In this document: one piece after another, positions 9,054-18,646 of the stretch | Position numbering within the stretch: position 1 is the first letter of the stretch | Layout: each line of letters begins with the position of its first letter | Program-made: the position numbers and the translations under genes | Notes under the pieces: model-generated | Told to the model about the DNA's origin: nothing | Database searches by the model: none | Seen by the model: only the letters and a program-made list of their open reading frames with translations | NCBI GenBank assembly: GCA_945887855.1 | Contig: CAMCZP010000006.1 | Coordinates: 1-64,000, forward strand | Direction of reading: 5' to 3' | Length of the DNA stretch: 64,000 nucleotides | Source: Leptospira interrogans serovar Manilae | Lineage (GTDB): Bacteria > Spirochaetota > Leptospiria > Leptospirales > Leptospiraceae

Positions 9054-9827
9054 TTAAATATATCCTTTTAAATGATATACTATAATTCCAATCCATTCCT
9101 TTATTGCTATTGTACTTGCATCCAAAGCCATTGTAGATGGCACAATAGTATCCCAATTTAAATCATCCATCATTGACTTATAATCAGTTGGAAATGCTTG
9201 TACGTCAAAACCCTGCTTCAAAAATACACCTAATGATCTTTTCATGTGAAATGCTGATGTGATCAAAATAATCTTATTTTTTCCTAGTTTACTTAAAATT
9301 TCTTTTGTATACAGAGCATTCTCATAAGTATTTTTAGATTTATCTTCAAGTAGAATATCTGTATCAGAAATCTCAAAATCGTTAAAAAATTTTTTTGCAA
9401 AGAAAGCTTCATTAAAATTTTGCTGAAATAAAATTCCAGAACCTCCGGTAAAAAGTATTATAGGAGCCTTTTTATTTCGATAGAGCAATATACCATCCGT
9501 CAACCTTTCCGCACTCGATCCCAATTCTACTCTGTCTCTGTGCTTCCCTATAATATTTATTGCTCCTCCAAGTACTACAATAATTTCGGCAGGAGAAACT
9601 TGTTCAAAAGGAACTGGAGGATATTCGTCTTCAAGAGATCTAACCAACCACTGACTTACAGGAAATGAAGATAGTATCCATAAAAATAAAATAGGAAGAA
9701 TTGATATAATTTTATAGTATTTTCCCTTCCCAAATACTATCATTGATAGTGTTACAAGTATTACTAAGGGAAGGGGAAATAGCAAAACTGTCAAAATTTT
9801 TGAAAATATAAAAAATAGATCATTCAT
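9054..9827 (-). CDS. DUF218 (YdcF/ElyC/SanA-like) membrane protein
   Basis: Membrane-anchored DUF218 protein of 257 residues. Two hydrophobic segments occupy about residues 1-60, then the DUF218 domain: an EIIVVLGGAI strand, APIILFTGGSG, the KSKNTYENA motif, and ILITSAFHMKRS. Relatives ElyC and SanA are linked to envelope integrity and undecaprenyl-carrier metabolism; the precise reaction is unknown. Its start overlaps the end of the upstream alpha/beta hydrolase by 8 bases, indicating translational coupling. Confidence 0.83.
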   Translation of the reverse strand: MNDLFFIFSKILTVLLFPLPLVILVTLSMIVFGKGKYYKIISILPILFLWILSSFPVSQWLVRSLEDEYPPVPFEQVSPAEIIVVLGGAINIIGKHRDRVELGSSAERLTDGILLYRNKKAPIILFTGGSGILFQQNFNEAFFAKKFFNDFEISDTDILLEDKSKNTYENALYTKEILSKLGKNKIILITSAFHMKRSLGVFLKQGFDVQAFPTDYKSMMDDLNWDTIVPSTMALDASTIAIKEWIGIIVYHLKGYI

Positions 9828-10650
9828 TGATTAAAAGCTTTAACTGATTGATTACAATTTCTGGTTTTTCAAAAGGGAAAAAGTGATTTTCATTTTCAAG
9901 TACGGTTATATAGGACCCAGGATAGTCTCCTATTACTTTTTTTGCTGCCGAATAACTACAGACATTAGACTTTTTTGGAATGACTACACTTGTTCTAACT
10001 TTCAAGTTCCTATATTTATTGGGGAAAAAAAGTGGGACTGAGTTAAATATTTTAGCTTCTACTTCAGGAGGACAGGCTAATTTATAGCCTTCTGTTGATT
10101 GCACAAAACAAGAGTTAATATAATCATTAAAAACCGATTCTTCCCAACTCGAAAAGATAGGAAATCTTTTGAATACCTTTTTAATTTGCTCTAGACTAGA
10201 AAACTGATTTCTTCGTTTATTTGCATCAATTGCCATTCTATTTCCAAAGATCATTCCTAATAAAATAATTGTATTGCTTAGAATGGTAGGATCTAGAAGC
10301 AGAAGTGCTTTAAAGATTTCTGGATCCCTCTTAGAAGCCAAAGAAAGGGATGCTCCCCCCAAAGAATGACCAATTCCAATTATATTATTGAGATTTTCTT
10401 TTTGTACGACAGAAAAAATCTGGTCAGCAAAAAAATTCCAATTTGAAAAATCCAATGAAGGCTCAGATTGTCCATGCCCTGAAAAATCCAGAAATATCCA
10501 TCTAAATTTATCCTTAAAGAACCTATATAGATACAAATAACAGGATGCAGAATATCCATTTGCATGGGCTACCAAGATACACTCTCCTTCTGATTCTGTG
10601 TCCAAATAAGAGATCTTGATTGATTTATATGAGAGATTTTTTCTTAACAC
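9820..10650 (-). CDS. Alpha/beta hydrolase
   Basis: Serine hydrolase fold. The nucleophile elbow GIGHSLGGAS carries the catalytic Ser. An upstream FLDFSGHGQSEPS stretch matches the oxyanion/lid start of the family, and ENHFFPFEKPE near the C-terminus provides the catalytic His. 276 residues, no signal peptide. Likely an esterase, lipase or thioesterase on a small or lipid substrate; the substrate is not evident. It is the first gene of the six-gene minus-strand operon and overlaps ydcF-like by 8 bases. Confidence 0.85.
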   Translation of the reverse strand: MLRKNLSYKSIKISYLDTESEGECILVAHANGYSASCYLYLYRFFKDKFRWIFLDFSGHGQSEPSLDFSNWNFFADQIFSVVQKENLNNIIGIGHSLGGASLSLASKRDPEIFKALLLLDPTILSNTIILLGMIFGNRMAIDANKRRNQFSSLEQIKKVFKRFPIFSSWEESVFNDYINSCFVQSTEGYKLACPPEVEAKIFNSVPLFFPNKYRNLKVRTSVVIPKKSNVCSYSAAKKVIGDYPGSYITVLENENHFFPFEKPEIVINQLKLLINE

Positions 10651-10707
10651 CTATTAAATATTCTTTTATAACTATATACTTTTCTTCAATACTTATTTTA
10701 TCCAACC

Positions 10708-10734
10708 CACCTTACGCACTTCGTGCTAAAGGTG
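10708..10734. repeat. Hairpin 1 of the three-hairpin island
   Basis: Inverted repeat CACCTTACGCAC / GTGCTAAAGGTG at 10708-10719 and 10723-10734, pairing at 10 of 12 positions around a TTC loop. It is near-symmetric, so it can fold on either strand. Confidence 0.6.
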
Positions 10735-10741
10735 AGTTAAA

Positions 10742-10759
10742 TGACAGGGAAGCCTGTCA
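10742..10759. repeat. Hairpin 2 of the three-hairpin island
   Basis: Perfect 7-bp stem TGACAGG / CCTGTCA with a GAAG loop (10742-10748, 10753-10759), eight bases after hairpin 1. Confidence 0.6.
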
Positions 10760-10778
10760 GCAACACTTCGAATTCCTC

Positions 10779-10818
10779 AGTAGGGGTTTGGGGACTAAGT
10801 CGTCCCCAAACCCCTACT
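10779..10818 (+). terminator. Perfect 17-bp hairpin, terminator-like on the plus strand
   Basis: Perfect inverted repeat with arms at 10779-10795 and 10802-10818 (AGTAGGGGTTTGGGGAC and its complement), loop TAAGTC, followed by TTTT on the plus strand. Stem strength and T-run fit a Rho-independent terminator, but no plus-strand gene precedes it, so it may instead be part of a structured repeat or a short RNA end. Confidence 0.5.
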
Positions 10819-10933
10819 TTTAAATAGTTTTTAAATTAGATTGACTTTTTAATGTTTATCTAATTTTTTATTTTCTATAGTGTCAAAGTATGAGATTGTA
10901 AATTTTATAGAAAAAATTATAAAAATTGATTTT

Positions 10934-11605
10934 TTGAAGATTTATCATTTTTTCTCAATTATTCTATTTATAAATTGTACTACGATTGGTTTTCACAATA
11001 AAGAAAATTTAAACACATATACTTTCTCTGAAGAAATAACATATAGGTTCTGCATATATAAAGAGGAATCAATCTCAGAAAATAGAGTTAATTCTCTTAT
11101 TAATGATTTAACTAAAGAGTTAGAATTGTACAATATAAAAGTAGATGCCAAAGTAATTTCTACTTATAATCGACCTGCCTTCACAACAAAAAATATATAC
11201 CACTCTATTAGTTCATTGTATCTTCCTGCGAATTGTGATCGGCTTATGATTATGTTAGAGAGAAATATTTTTGATTTTCTGATGCACATATTCCTTCCAG
11301 AAGTTATGGGGGTAGTTGAGGGTGAAACTAGAACTAGGGGTTATATCTTCGCTGATTACCTTTCTGTGAATATTTTGTTTGGAGGTACTCCATCTAATAT
11401 ATTAATACATGAAAACTATCATTTTTTAGGATGCAATCATCGCATCATTATGAATGATTGTTATAAATCTATACATGAACATCGATTAGAAGCTCTCTAT
11501 AATATAAGGAAAGAAATAGACTTTTTCCCTTCTCAACGACAAAGTGTTTTCTTTATCAGAGACAGAGAAAAAGTAAATCAAATTATCAAAAAATTATCAG
11601 AATGA
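10934..11605 (+). CDS. Predicted lipoprotein with metzincin-type zinc-protease motif
   Basis: The frame is open from a GTG at 10880, but a TTG at 10934 gives a short lipoprotein signal peptide (MKIYHFFSIILFINC, lipid-bearing Cys at position 15), so that start is preferred. The body contains an exact HExxHxxGxxH zinc-binding motif, HENYHFLGCNH, about residues 159-169 from the TTG start. This is the signature of metzincin metalloproteases (ligands three His, catalytic Glu). A downstream Met in the RIIMND segment could serve as Met-turn, though only few residues away. No known family was recognised beyond the motif. Expected location: anchored to a membrane, facing the periplasm or outside. The gene ends one base before the convergent SpoIID gene. 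Confidence 0.6.
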   Translation: MKIYHFFSIILFINCTTIGFHNKENLNTYTFSEEITYRFCIYKEESISENRVNSLINDLTKELELYNIKVDAKVISTYNRPAFTTKNIYHSISSLYLPANCDRLMIMLERNIFDFLMHIFLPEVMGVVEGETRTRGYIFADYLSVNILFGGTPSNILIHENYHFLGCNHRIIMNDCYKSIHEHRLEALYNIRKEIDFFPSQRQSVFFIRDREKVNQIIKKLSE

Positions 11606-11606
11606 A

Positions 11607-12770
11607 CTATCTTGCTTTAACTAAGTTCACATCCTTATAGTAATATTTCAAAATATCTTCGTATTTAAAATTATTCATTGCCATTCCCCAAGATCCATGC
11701 TGGCTCATGCCTACTCCATGCCCATATCCTTTTCCTTTGAAATGGAAATAGTTTTCATTATCCACAATATCAAATAGCAATGACTTAATTCTTGTACTAC
11801 CTATAAGACTTCTAAAATCTTGGCCTGAAACTAATATATTTCCATTTTCACCCTGGATGGAAAGACTAGCTACCCTACCGCTTGGAGTGGTGTCGAGAAT
11901 TTTAATCTCACTGATTTCCCCTACTCCAAATTTATTTAGCTTTGAACTCAGAGTAGAAGAATCAAATTTAATTTCCCACTCTAAAGGCTTAGAAACATTG
12001 CAGTACTCTGATTTTACGGATTTTAAGTATCCTAGTTTTTGTCCCCAAACCTTTTCTGGAGATTCTGTTACACCTCCACTATGGCTATGGAAAAATGCAT
12101 TGATAGGTTTATCGTTGTATACGAGTACCATACTTTTTGTCTCACGCACAGCTCGGGTAGAATTAGGATTTTCTGTTTTTATCCCTGTATACATTTGTGA
12201 ATTTGTATCTGTCTCCAAATCGTACAGAGATGATTTGGAATTATTGATATGAAATGCTGCATAGCTTCTAGCAGCCACTGCCTGTGCTTTCAAAGCTTCA
12301 ATATGCCAACTAGCTGGCATTTCAGAAGGAACAACGGATAACAAATAGTCTTCTAAAAGAATATGATTGATTGCTAATGCATCTTTAGGGGTTCTATAAA
12401 TTTCGAGAGTCCCCCTGTACTCTTTTCCATTGATTTTAAATATACCTTTCTTAGGTTCTAAGAAAACCTTATCACCACTCACATACTCCTCTGGGAAGTA
12501 TGCAAAACTACCTTCATGGTTTTGTTTTTTATTCTTTACTGTAACTCGTATGGGACCTTCCGATTCAATGTGGATAGGTGATGTAATGGTAGCCAATTTG
12601 ATCCGCACTTTATCTGGATAATTAAATTCTACAGGAGTAGTGGTTTTAAATAAACTCGAACAGTTTTGGGCATGGAAGATAAGGAAAAAAAGGAATAATA
12701 AGCTAAAGCTATGGTTAGTAGTCTTCGTAGAAACTATTCTTTGGAAGGAATTTTTGAAAACAGTAGTCAT
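11607..12770 (-). CDS. SpoIID/LytB domain protein
   Basis: Exported SpoIID-family protein, 387 residues. The N-terminus has a hydrophobic segment ending in HAQNCSS, a relaxed spirochaetal lipobox with Cys37. The family core is clear: LLSVVPSEMPASWHIEALKAQ, then AVAARSYA, and the C-terminal GYGHGVGMSQHGSWGMA. SpoIID of Bacillus is a lytic transglycosylase on denuded glycan strands; in non-sporulating spirochaetes a peptidoglycan-remodelling role is plausible. Its start overlaps the methyltransferase stop by 4 bases, so the two are translationally coupled. Confidence 0.88.
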   Translation of the reverse strand: MTTVFKNSFQRIVSTKTTNHSFSLLFLFFLIFHAQNCSSLFKTTTPVEFNYPDKVRIKLATITSPIHIESEGPIRVTVKNKKQNHEGSFAYFPEEYVSGDKVFLEPKKGIFKINGKEYRGTLEIYRTPKDALAINHILLEDYLLSVVPSEMPASWHIEALKAQAVAARSYAAFHINNSKSSLYDLETDTNSQMYTGIKTENPNSTRAVRETKSMVLVYNDKPINAFFHSHSGGVTESPEKVWGQKLGYLKSVKSEYCNVSKPLEWEIKFDSSTLSSKLNKFGVGEISEIKILDTTPSGRVASLSIQGENGNILVSGQDFRSLIGSTRIKSLLFDIVDNENYFHFKGKGYGHGVGMSQHGSWGMAMNNFKYEDILKYYYKDVNLVKAR

Positions 12771-14077
12771 TTTTTTTTCTCCAACAACAATACAGACTCC
12801 AAATGTGGTGTATGGGGATATGGGTCTGTAATTAATCCTCGACTGATTTTGAAATTTTCCTTAAGTACTTCTAAGTCATTCTTTTGAGATTCGGGGTTGC
12901 AAGAAATATACAGAATTTTGCTAAACATACCAACTGAAATTTTCCTAGAAAGTGCATCTCCTAGACCACTTCGAGGAGGATCTAGAAACAATGTTGTATC
13001 TTCCAATGTAAAAAGGTGAGATACCTTATCCTCTTTTAGAGAAAGTAGATCTAAAATTTGAAACCTGATTTCTTTTTCTGGAAATTCTTGCTTACATCGC
13101 TCATAAGCTTTTTCGATTGAACTTTTAACTATATCAAATCCATAAATTTCTTCAAAGAACTCACCAAATAAAATGGAAAAAAAACCAGATCCGCAAAATA
13201 GATCAATCATTCTCTTTGTCTTTGAATTCTTTAGAGAGCTGTGGATAAACTCTACTATAGGCATAAACCCTGGGACATTGGGCTGAAAAAAGGAATCAAA
13301 TGGAACATTGAATTTCTTTCCCGAAACAATTTCTTGAAAATACTCCCTTCCCTTCACCACTTGGTAATCACCTACTGCACTCACTTCTGCCTGTGGCCTA
13401 TTGTAACAAAAAATAATATTTTCTGATTTAGAATACTTTGGGAATTCTAACATTACTTCTTGTTCTAGTTCTGTGCCTTTAAACAAAGAAGTAAATGTCA
13501 AAATTACTGTAAGATCTCCCATAGAGCTTTTTCTCAGGGTTATGTATTTCAAAAACCCTTCGCCTGTTTTACGATTGTAAGCAAGGGGGAGAAGAAAATC
13601 ACGAATTGCATTTAGTTCAACATTAGTTGTATGGGATTGTATTTTGCATTCCTTAACTTCTACAATTTTACGAAAATTTCCTTCCTGCCTCAGCCCTATC
13701 ACACCGGGAAAAACAGCAAAGTCCATTCTATTTCTATAGTTCTCCGTTTGCTCAGAAGGAGCCAACTGTATTTCTATATTATAATTTTCCAAGTAGAAGC
13801 GATACAATTCATCTGTTTTGTATTTAAATTGGTCAGGATATGGGATATGTCTTGCTTTGCATCCACCGCATTTGGTGAAATACTCGCAATTTGGTTCATG
13901 GCTATGAATAGAATCTCTTGTAAGAACTTTATTGTATTTTCGCTTTCCCCTACCTAAGGTTTCAAACTGTAATACATCCCCGATAGAAGCATAAGAAAAT
14001 TGATATTTTTTACCTTCTAGAAAACCATACCCAGTTAAATTATTTGAAATTCCCTCAATTGTAATAGAGGAAGGCAT
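12767..14077 (-). CDS. Class I SAM-dependent RNA uracil-C5 methyltransferase (RlmD/TrmA family)
   Basis: Methylates C5 of a uridine in rRNA or tRNA. The N-terminus (about 1-55) is TRAM-like. Three cysteines C64, C70 and C73 in the CEYFTKCGGC motif plus a later one in VKECK fit the [4Fe-4S] cluster of the RlmC/RlmD group. The SAM pocket is DLFCGSGFFSILF, followed by FLDPPRSGLG. The catalytic Cys lies in YISCNPES near the C-terminus. 436 residues, typical. The exact target uridine (1939, 747 or tRNA U54) cannot be read from the sequence. It sits immediately after the 341-residue unknown gene with no gap. Confidence 0.88.
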   Translation of the reverse strand: MPSSITIEGISNNLTGYGFLEGKKYQFSYASIGDVLQFETLGRGKRKYNKVLTRDSIHSHEPNCEYFTKCGGCKARHIPYPDQFKYKTDELYRFYLENYNIEIQLAPSEQTENYRNRMDFAVFPGVIGLRQEGNFRKIVEVKECKIQSHTTNVELNAIRDFLLPLAYNRKTGEGFLKYITLRKSSMGDLTVILTFTSLFKGTELEQEVMLEFPKYSKSENIIFCYNRPQAEVSAVGDYQVVKGREYFQEIVSGKKFNVPFDSFFQPNVPGFMPIVEFIHSSLKNSKTKRMIDLFCGSGFFSILFGEFFEEIYGFDIVKSSIEKAYERCKQEFPEKEIRFQILDLLSLKEDKVSHLFTLEDTTLFLDPPRSGLGDALSRKISVGMFSKILYISCNPESQKNDLEVLKENFKISRGLITDPYPHTPHLESVLLLEKKK

Positions 14078-15103
14078 CTATTGGTTTAAAATTTCCATCT
14101 TGATAACACTGAGAGATTCTAAACTACCCGTCTTTAATAGAGCCTGTAATGTTACTTTTTCTGAAAGTGTAATATAGTGATTTTCTGAAAGCTGTCCCAA
14201 TACTTCCATTACAAGTTCATATTCTAACCCATACAATTCAGAATAAATCCATTGTATTGAAAATTTTTGACCGGACTTTTTATAATATTTCACAAAGGAA
14301 TTAGTGATATCGTCTATTTCTCCCCTTCGTTTTACCAGTGCTCCCATTGTTTCTAGGATAAAGAATACTTCAAAATTATCTTTGAAAATATCCAACATGT
14401 GTTGGTAAATCTTGGGAGAGATGAGGGGAATATTGTAGATATTATCTTCTAGTGCAAGAAATAACTCTCTCTCATCGTCTTCACTTAAATTTGTATACTT
14501 ATTGAATTGAGAGATAACATCGGGCGATAAAATTAGCAGAAATTGAGCAGCTAGATTGAACAAAGTTTTTTCTTTGATCAAATATACAATCATTTCACAC
14601 AATTTTTCTTGGCTAATGCTGCCCCAATACCTGCTACTTTTCATACTAAAGTAGTTTAACGGCCCTTTTTTTCCTTTAACATTTGCTGATGCTTTCTTAA
14701 TATTTAAATAACTTTCATAGTCTACTTCTAGTATCTTGTACAACAATTCATTAGACATTGATTCTACTATTTCCTGCACATCTTCCGGTTCACAAATTGT
14801 TAGAAAGTAGCGTATTAAATCCATAGTAGATTCGTTTTCAGAGGCAAACTCTTCTATAATACTAGGTTGGGATTGCTGAAATGCTGTCACAGCAGCAGTG
14901 AACGTATTTTTACCAAATACAAATTCTCGAAGTTTAAGCTTTGCAATGCAAAGCTGATTAGAACTTCCCATCCACTTATTTTCACGCAAAACGGTTTTGC
15001 AATTGCTTGGACATGCACTGTGTATAGATGTCCCCAAGAAACATTTTTTCTCTTCGCCTTTGGTTTTCTGTACAGGCGTTGGATTTTGAGAATTAGTTGG
15101 CAA
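14078..15103 (-). CDS. Helical protein of unknown function with Cys-rich N-terminus
   Basis: Not recognised. 341 residues, no signal peptide. The N-terminal 55 residues hold four cysteines (C21, C31, C35, C52; CPSNC spacing), which suggests metal or Fe-S binding or disulfides. The remainder is rich in amphipathic helices (for example IEEFASENESTMDLIRYFL and MLDIFKDNFEVFFILETM), like an ARM/HEAT-type scaffold. It lies between the DUF3347-like lipoprotein (1-base gap) and the RNA methyltransferase (no gap), so all four genes of this run are probably one transcript. The function is open. Confidence 0.6.
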   Translation of the reverse strand: MPTNSQNPTPVQKTKGEEKKCFLGTSIHSACPSNCKTVLRENKWMGSSNQLCIAKLKLREFVFGKNTFTAAVTAFQQSQPSIIEEFASENESTMDLIRYFLTICEPEDVQEIVESMSNELLYKILEVDYESYLNIKKASANVKGKKGPLNYFSMKSSRYWGSISQEKLCEMIVYLIKEKTLFNLAAQFLLILSPDVISQFNKYTNLSEDDERELFLALEDNIYNIPLISPKIYQHMLDIFKDNFEVFFILETMGALVKRRGEIDDITNSFVKYYKKSGQKFSIQWIYSELYGLEYELVMEVLGQLSENHYITLSEKVTLQALLKTGSLESLSVIKMEILNQ

Positions 15104-15104
15104 C

Positions 15105-15623
15105 TTAGTTTTTTATCTCTCCACAGTCTCTCATTTCAGGTGCAAATGGATTCAATATTTCAGTCCCCTTTGCAAGCCAATATTTAGACTCCATAGGACA
15201 GTAAAACCGATTGTATTCTTCCAATTTAACGCCTCCTGTGGTCATTGATACAGAAAGATGTTCTGCAAATCTTGAATAAGCTTCATAAAACTCTTCTTTA
15301 CCTTTCTTAGATGCATCTTGGAGAATTCGACTTTCCTCTTCGAGTGCCCTCTTTAAGCCAGATTCCACCACAACAGATTTTCCATTTTCCACTACAGTTA
15401 GAAGTGCAGTCAGATCAGGCACCTTCTCTCCATCTTTAATTATAGATTCGATGACTTTATCATTTTCCTGTAGTACCTGTGAAAATGCTTTAATTGTTGT
15501 TTCAGAAGGAACCGGTTCTTTAGAAGGACCGCAACTGGTAAGGAAAACTATAAGTGTGGCAGAAATAATTTTTAATATTAGTTTTTTTTCTAAATCTTGC
15601 ATACCCTTTCCCCATTCAATCAT
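15105..15623 (-). CDS. DUF3347-like lipoprotein
   Basis: Lipoprotein with lipobox FLTSC. Two starts are possible: 15623 or the internal ATG at 15602, which gives a tidier signal peptide (MQDLEKK...). The C-terminal segment FYCPMESKYWLAKGTE followed by LNPFAPEMRDCGEIKN matches the end of DUF3347 domains, found in proteins associated with heavy-metal (often copper) efflux systems; the CPM and CGEI cysteines are conserved. Helical middle region. It is the first gene of the four-gene minus-strand run. A metal-handling role is inference from the family. Confidence 0.65.
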   Translation of the reverse strand: MIEWGKGMQDLEKKLILKIISATLIVFLTSCGPSKEPVPSETTIKAFSQVLQENDKVIESIIKDGEKVPDLTALLTVVENGKSVVVESGLKRALEEESRILQDASKKGKEEFYEAYSRFAEHLSVSMTTGGVKLEEYNRFYCPMESKYWLAKGTEILNPFAPEMRDCGEIKN

Positions 15624-15831
15624 AGCACACTTTAGAAATGTGGTAAGATTTTTTTTGTTTGTTGAAAAATAAATTTTATGCTAATTAAAACTGGAAAATC
15701 ACAGATCTACCATACACAAATATCGGAACTTTTCTTCATTTTCAAGTAAGATTCATCCCCTATTTAAATTATAGTAGGCTTTTAATCAAAGGGGATTTTA
15801 TCTAAAAATAAAAAAAATTCATGGAGACTGT
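15624..15831. promoter_or_regulatory. Divergent intergenic region before the hybrid kinase
   Basis: A 208-base AT-rich gap between divergent genes. A TATAGT hexamer at 15770-15775 could be a -10 box for the kinase, but no well-spaced -35 box was found. A GGAG at 15823-15826, five bases before ATG 15832, is a good ribosome binding site and supports that start. Confidence 0.4.
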
Positions 15832-18114
15832 ATGAAAACCGAATTTCCACCCAATGCTCTCTCATCCTTACTTTATTTTTCCTTTGATATTGACTTAAAA
15901 CTCTTAGAGTTTAATCCACGATTTTTTGAACTTTTATCTTTTTTTGGTTTTCACCCAATTCCAGGAAGTTCCCTAGGAGATTTCTTTTCAGACCTTCCAA
16001 ATGATCTAACCCAACTCTCTAGCGAGCTCCTCCACTCATTTCGGCTGAATTCAGAATTTCAATCTACCTCTTTAAAATGCTGTATTTCCAAAAACACTAA
16101 TTCTTTGTCTTACTCGGTAATTGCCTTTTCTACTGCCCTGCAAAATGATTCTTTTTTTACAATTTTCACGGGAAAAGGTACACCATTGGCAGATTCACCA
16201 GATATCACAGATCTGATACCGGATATTATCTTTTTCTATGATATAAGAAAAAAAACTATTTATAGCAATAACTATAGAGTGTACGATATCTTAGGCTATG
16301 AATCCAATGATTTAATCGGTAATATTGATAATATCATAGAAGCCTATGTTCACCAGGATGATGGATACTTTTTTTCGGCTAAATTGTATGACTTCATCAA
16401 AAAAAATGCAGATGGTATTTGTCAGCTAGATTACAAAATACTACATAATATGGGTTTTTATGTATATTTGGAATCCAGAATCGTCTGTTCTAAAAGAGAT
16501 TTGAAAAGTGGAGATCCCTTAGAACTCATATTCATTACAAGAGAGGAAACACATCGTAAAGTAGTAGAAGAAAAAAATCGCCTCAGTGAAAAACTGATGA
16601 GAGAAGCTCAAAAAATGGCAAACATTGGTACATGGGAATTTGATCTCTCTACCAAAAGGATAGACTGGTCAGAGGAATGTCACCGCATCTTTGAAGTTAA
16701 AAATATAGAATTTCCAGACTACAAAGACCTGTCTTCAAAATTTCATATATCTGAAAAAAGAAAGTTATACAACTCAGTAAAAATCCTATTGAAGAAACAA
16801 GGCTTTAAAGATTTATTTGTAATACAAAAAAACATCTCTTCAAAAGTATATGCAGAGATCATTGGAAAACCCCTACTAGATTCAAATGGAAAAATTATTA
16901 AATTTTATGGATCTATCATGGATATTACGGAAAGAATAGAATTCCAAGATAAACTTACCAGAGCAAAAGAAGAAGCAGAAAAAGCTTCACAGGCTAAATC
17001 TTCTTTTTTATCTACAATGAGTCACGAAATTAGAACACCTATGAATGGTATTCTTGGTATGACAAATTTACTTTTAATGGAAAATCCAACTGAATCACAA
17101 AAGGAACATTTATTAGCCTTAAAGTTTTCAGCAGATAACCTTTTAGTTCTAATAAATGATATATTAGATTTATCTAAAATTGAAAATGGAAACATACATT
17201 TAGAAACAATAGAATTTAATTTAGAGACTATCATTCAGAACACTGTAAAGTTAAACAGTCCAAATGCAAAAAACAAAGGGATTGGTTTATTTTTAACATA
17301 CGATGAAAAAATTCCAGGTATCTTGGGAGATCCATTGCGCCTTGGCCAAATCATAAACAACCTAGTATCCAATGCTATAAAATTTACAGAAACCGGAAGT
17401 GTAAAAGTGACTGTCTCAACTTTAGACTCCTCAGATAAATCAGTCACAATCTATTTTGAAGTCCAAGACACAGGAATAGGAATCCCAGAATCCAAACATG
17501 GTATGATTTTTGAGAGATTTACTCAGGCCTCCTCTGATACAACCCGCAAATATGGGGGAACAGGGTTGGGATTGTCTATCGTGAAACGTCTTTTAGAAAT
17601 CCAAGGAAGTGAGATTCATGTGGAAAGTACGCCCCAAGTGGGATCCAAGTTCTATTTCCAAATAAAATTCCCCAAGAGCCCCACTGAGTATTTAAAAATA
17701 GAAAAAGTGGAGACAACTGAAAATGAACCAATGGAGATTCCTGAAAATCTACAAATCCTTTTGGTGGATGACAATCCTATGAACCTAAAAATAGCCACAA
17801 AATTCTTAGTGAAATGGAAGGCCAATGTATACCAAGCCATCAATGGTCAGGATGCAATTTCTGAATTTGAAAAGAGAAAATTTGACTTAATACTTATGGA
17901 CTTGCAGATGCCAGTATTAGATGGATATTCTGCTTCTAGAGAACTTAGAAAGAAAGGCTATCAAGTACCAATCTTAGCCCTTACTGCCGATATCACGGGA
18001 GACGTTAAAGAAAAAGTACTAGATGCAGGAATCAATGATATGATCACAAAGCCCTTCCAAATTGAAGATATGAAACGCAAAATCAATTCTCTTTTGCAAA
18101 TGAGTCCAAGATGA
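15832..18114 (+). CDS. Cytoplasmic PAS-containing hybrid sensor histidine kinase
   Basis: Two-component sensor without transmembrane segments. Order of domains: an unassigned N-terminus (about 1-120), a first PAS (about 122-245), a second PAS (about 255-365, with [20 protein letters not shown] and ending in GSIMDITER), a coiled linker, HisKA with phosphoacceptor H398 in MSHEIRTP, HATPase (N-box [11 protein letters not shown]1 DTGIGI, G2 GGTGLGLSI), and a C-terminal receiver with acidic pair D646-D647 and phosphoacceptor D690 in LILMDLQMP. All catalytic residues are present. It has no output domain, so phosphate presumably passes to a partner not in this window. The last 4 bases overlap the DCC gene. 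Confidence 0.92.
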   Translation: MKTEFPPNALSSLLYFSFDIDLKLLEFNPRFFELLSFFGFHPIPGSSLGDFFSDLPNDLTQLSSELLHSFRLNSEFQSTSLKCCISKNTNSLSYSVIAFSTALQNDSFFTIFTGKGTPLADSPDITDLIPDIIFFYDIRKKTIYSNNYRVYDILGYESNDLIGNIDNIIEAYVHQDDGYFFSAKLYDFIKKNADGICQLDYKILHNMGFYVYLESRIVCSKRDLKSGDPLELIFITREETHRKVVEEKNRLSEKLMREAQKMANIGTWEFDLSTKRIDWSEECHRIFEVKNIEFPDYKDLSSKFHISEKRKLYNSVKILLKKQGFKDLFVIQKNISSKVYAEIIGKPLLDSNGKIIKFYGSIMDITERIEFQDKLTRAKEEAEKASQAKSSFLSTMSHEIRTPMNGILGMTNLLLMENPTESQKEHLLALKFSADNLLVLINDILDLSKIENGNIHLETIEFNLETIIQNTVKLNSPNAKNKGIGLFLTYDEKIPGILGDPLRLGQIINNLVSNAIKFTETGSVKVTVSTLDSSDKSVTIYFEVQDTGIGIPESKHGMIFERFTQASSDTTRKYGGTGLGLSIVKRLLEIQGSEIHVESTPQVGSKFYFQIKFPKSPTEYLKIEKVETTENEPMEIPENLQILLVDDNPMNLKIATKFLVKWKANVYQAINGQDAISEFEKRKFDLILMDLQMPVLDGYSASRELRKKGYQVPILALTADITGDVKEKVLDAGINDMITKPFQIEDMKRKINSLLQMSPR

Positions 18115-18539
18115 CAAACAATATAGGTGAATTGGAAACAAGAAAGATCATCTTCGTAGATGGTCATTGTAACCTTTGCAACCACTTGGTTAAGACTCTA
18201 CTTTGGATAGATTCGCAAAAAAACCTATATTTTTCATCATTGCTTTCTGATTTTTCTGTATCTTTCTTTGCTAGCAAACATACAGAAATAGTATCAAAAA
18301 CTTCCGTAGTTTTTTATGACGGTTCCAATCTATATTTTAAATCTGAAGCTATCTTAAAAATTGCAGATTCTCTTGGTTTTCCCTATTCACTATTTAAAGT
18401 CACTTATATCATTCCAGGGTTTATAAGAGATTTCATTTATGACTTTATTGCTAAGAATAGATACAAAATTTTTGGACAAAACTCCATCTGCCATATAACG
18501 GGAAAAAATGATAATACAAGATTTATAGATTCCAATTAG
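18111..18539 (+). CDS. DCC family thiol-disulfide oxidoreductase-like protein (DUF393)
   Basis: Small 142-residue member of the DCC family, named for its N-terminal DxxCxxC motif: here D17-G-H-C20-N-L-C23. The following [16 protein letters not shown] matches the family. Other members are predicted to be thioredoxin-fold redox proteins, but no substrate is known. Translation is coupled to the hybrid kinase by a 4-base ATGA overlap. Confidence 0.82.
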   Translation: MTNNIGELETRKIIFVDGHCNLCNHLVKTLLWIDSQKNLYFSSLLSDFSVSFFASKHTEIVSKTSVVFYDGSNLYFKSEAILKIADSLGFPYSLFKVTYIIPGFIRDFIYDFIAKNRYKIFGQNSICHITGKNDNTRFIDSN

Positions 18540-18574
18540 AACTAATCTCTTTTACTTTTTTTTAAAAAAATGAG

Positions 18575-18602
18575 TTGTCATTTATTAAGAATGAAGTAAA
18601 AT
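18575..18602 (+). promoter_or_regulatory. Putative sigma-70-type promoter of the SpoIIE gene
   Basis: TTGTCA at 18575-18580 and TAAAAT at 18597-18602 are separated by 16 bases and lie about 45 bases upstream of the start of the SpoIIE phosphatase gene. This is the best promoter match seen in the window, but only by consensus. Confidence 0.4.
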
Positions 18603-18646
18603 CAATTCACCTTTTTCAATAAGTTGGACGCAGGAGTCCCTTGAAT

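Larger units (their letters stand above)
10651..10879. promoter_or_regulatory. Divergent intergenic region carrying a hairpin cluster
   Basis: A 229-base gap between the divergent hydrolase operon and the metzincin-like lipoprotein gene. The flanks are AT-rich and presumably hold promoters. The middle (10706-10818) is conspicuously richer in G+C and holds three consecutive inverted repeats described separately. The short open frame across 10620-10823 has no coding signature and is ignored. Confidence 0.5.

Noticed and set aside
10620..10823. Short plus-strand open frame across the three hairpins
   Set aside because: It overlaps the start of the hydrolase gene and its sequence is made by the inverted repeats; no coding signature.
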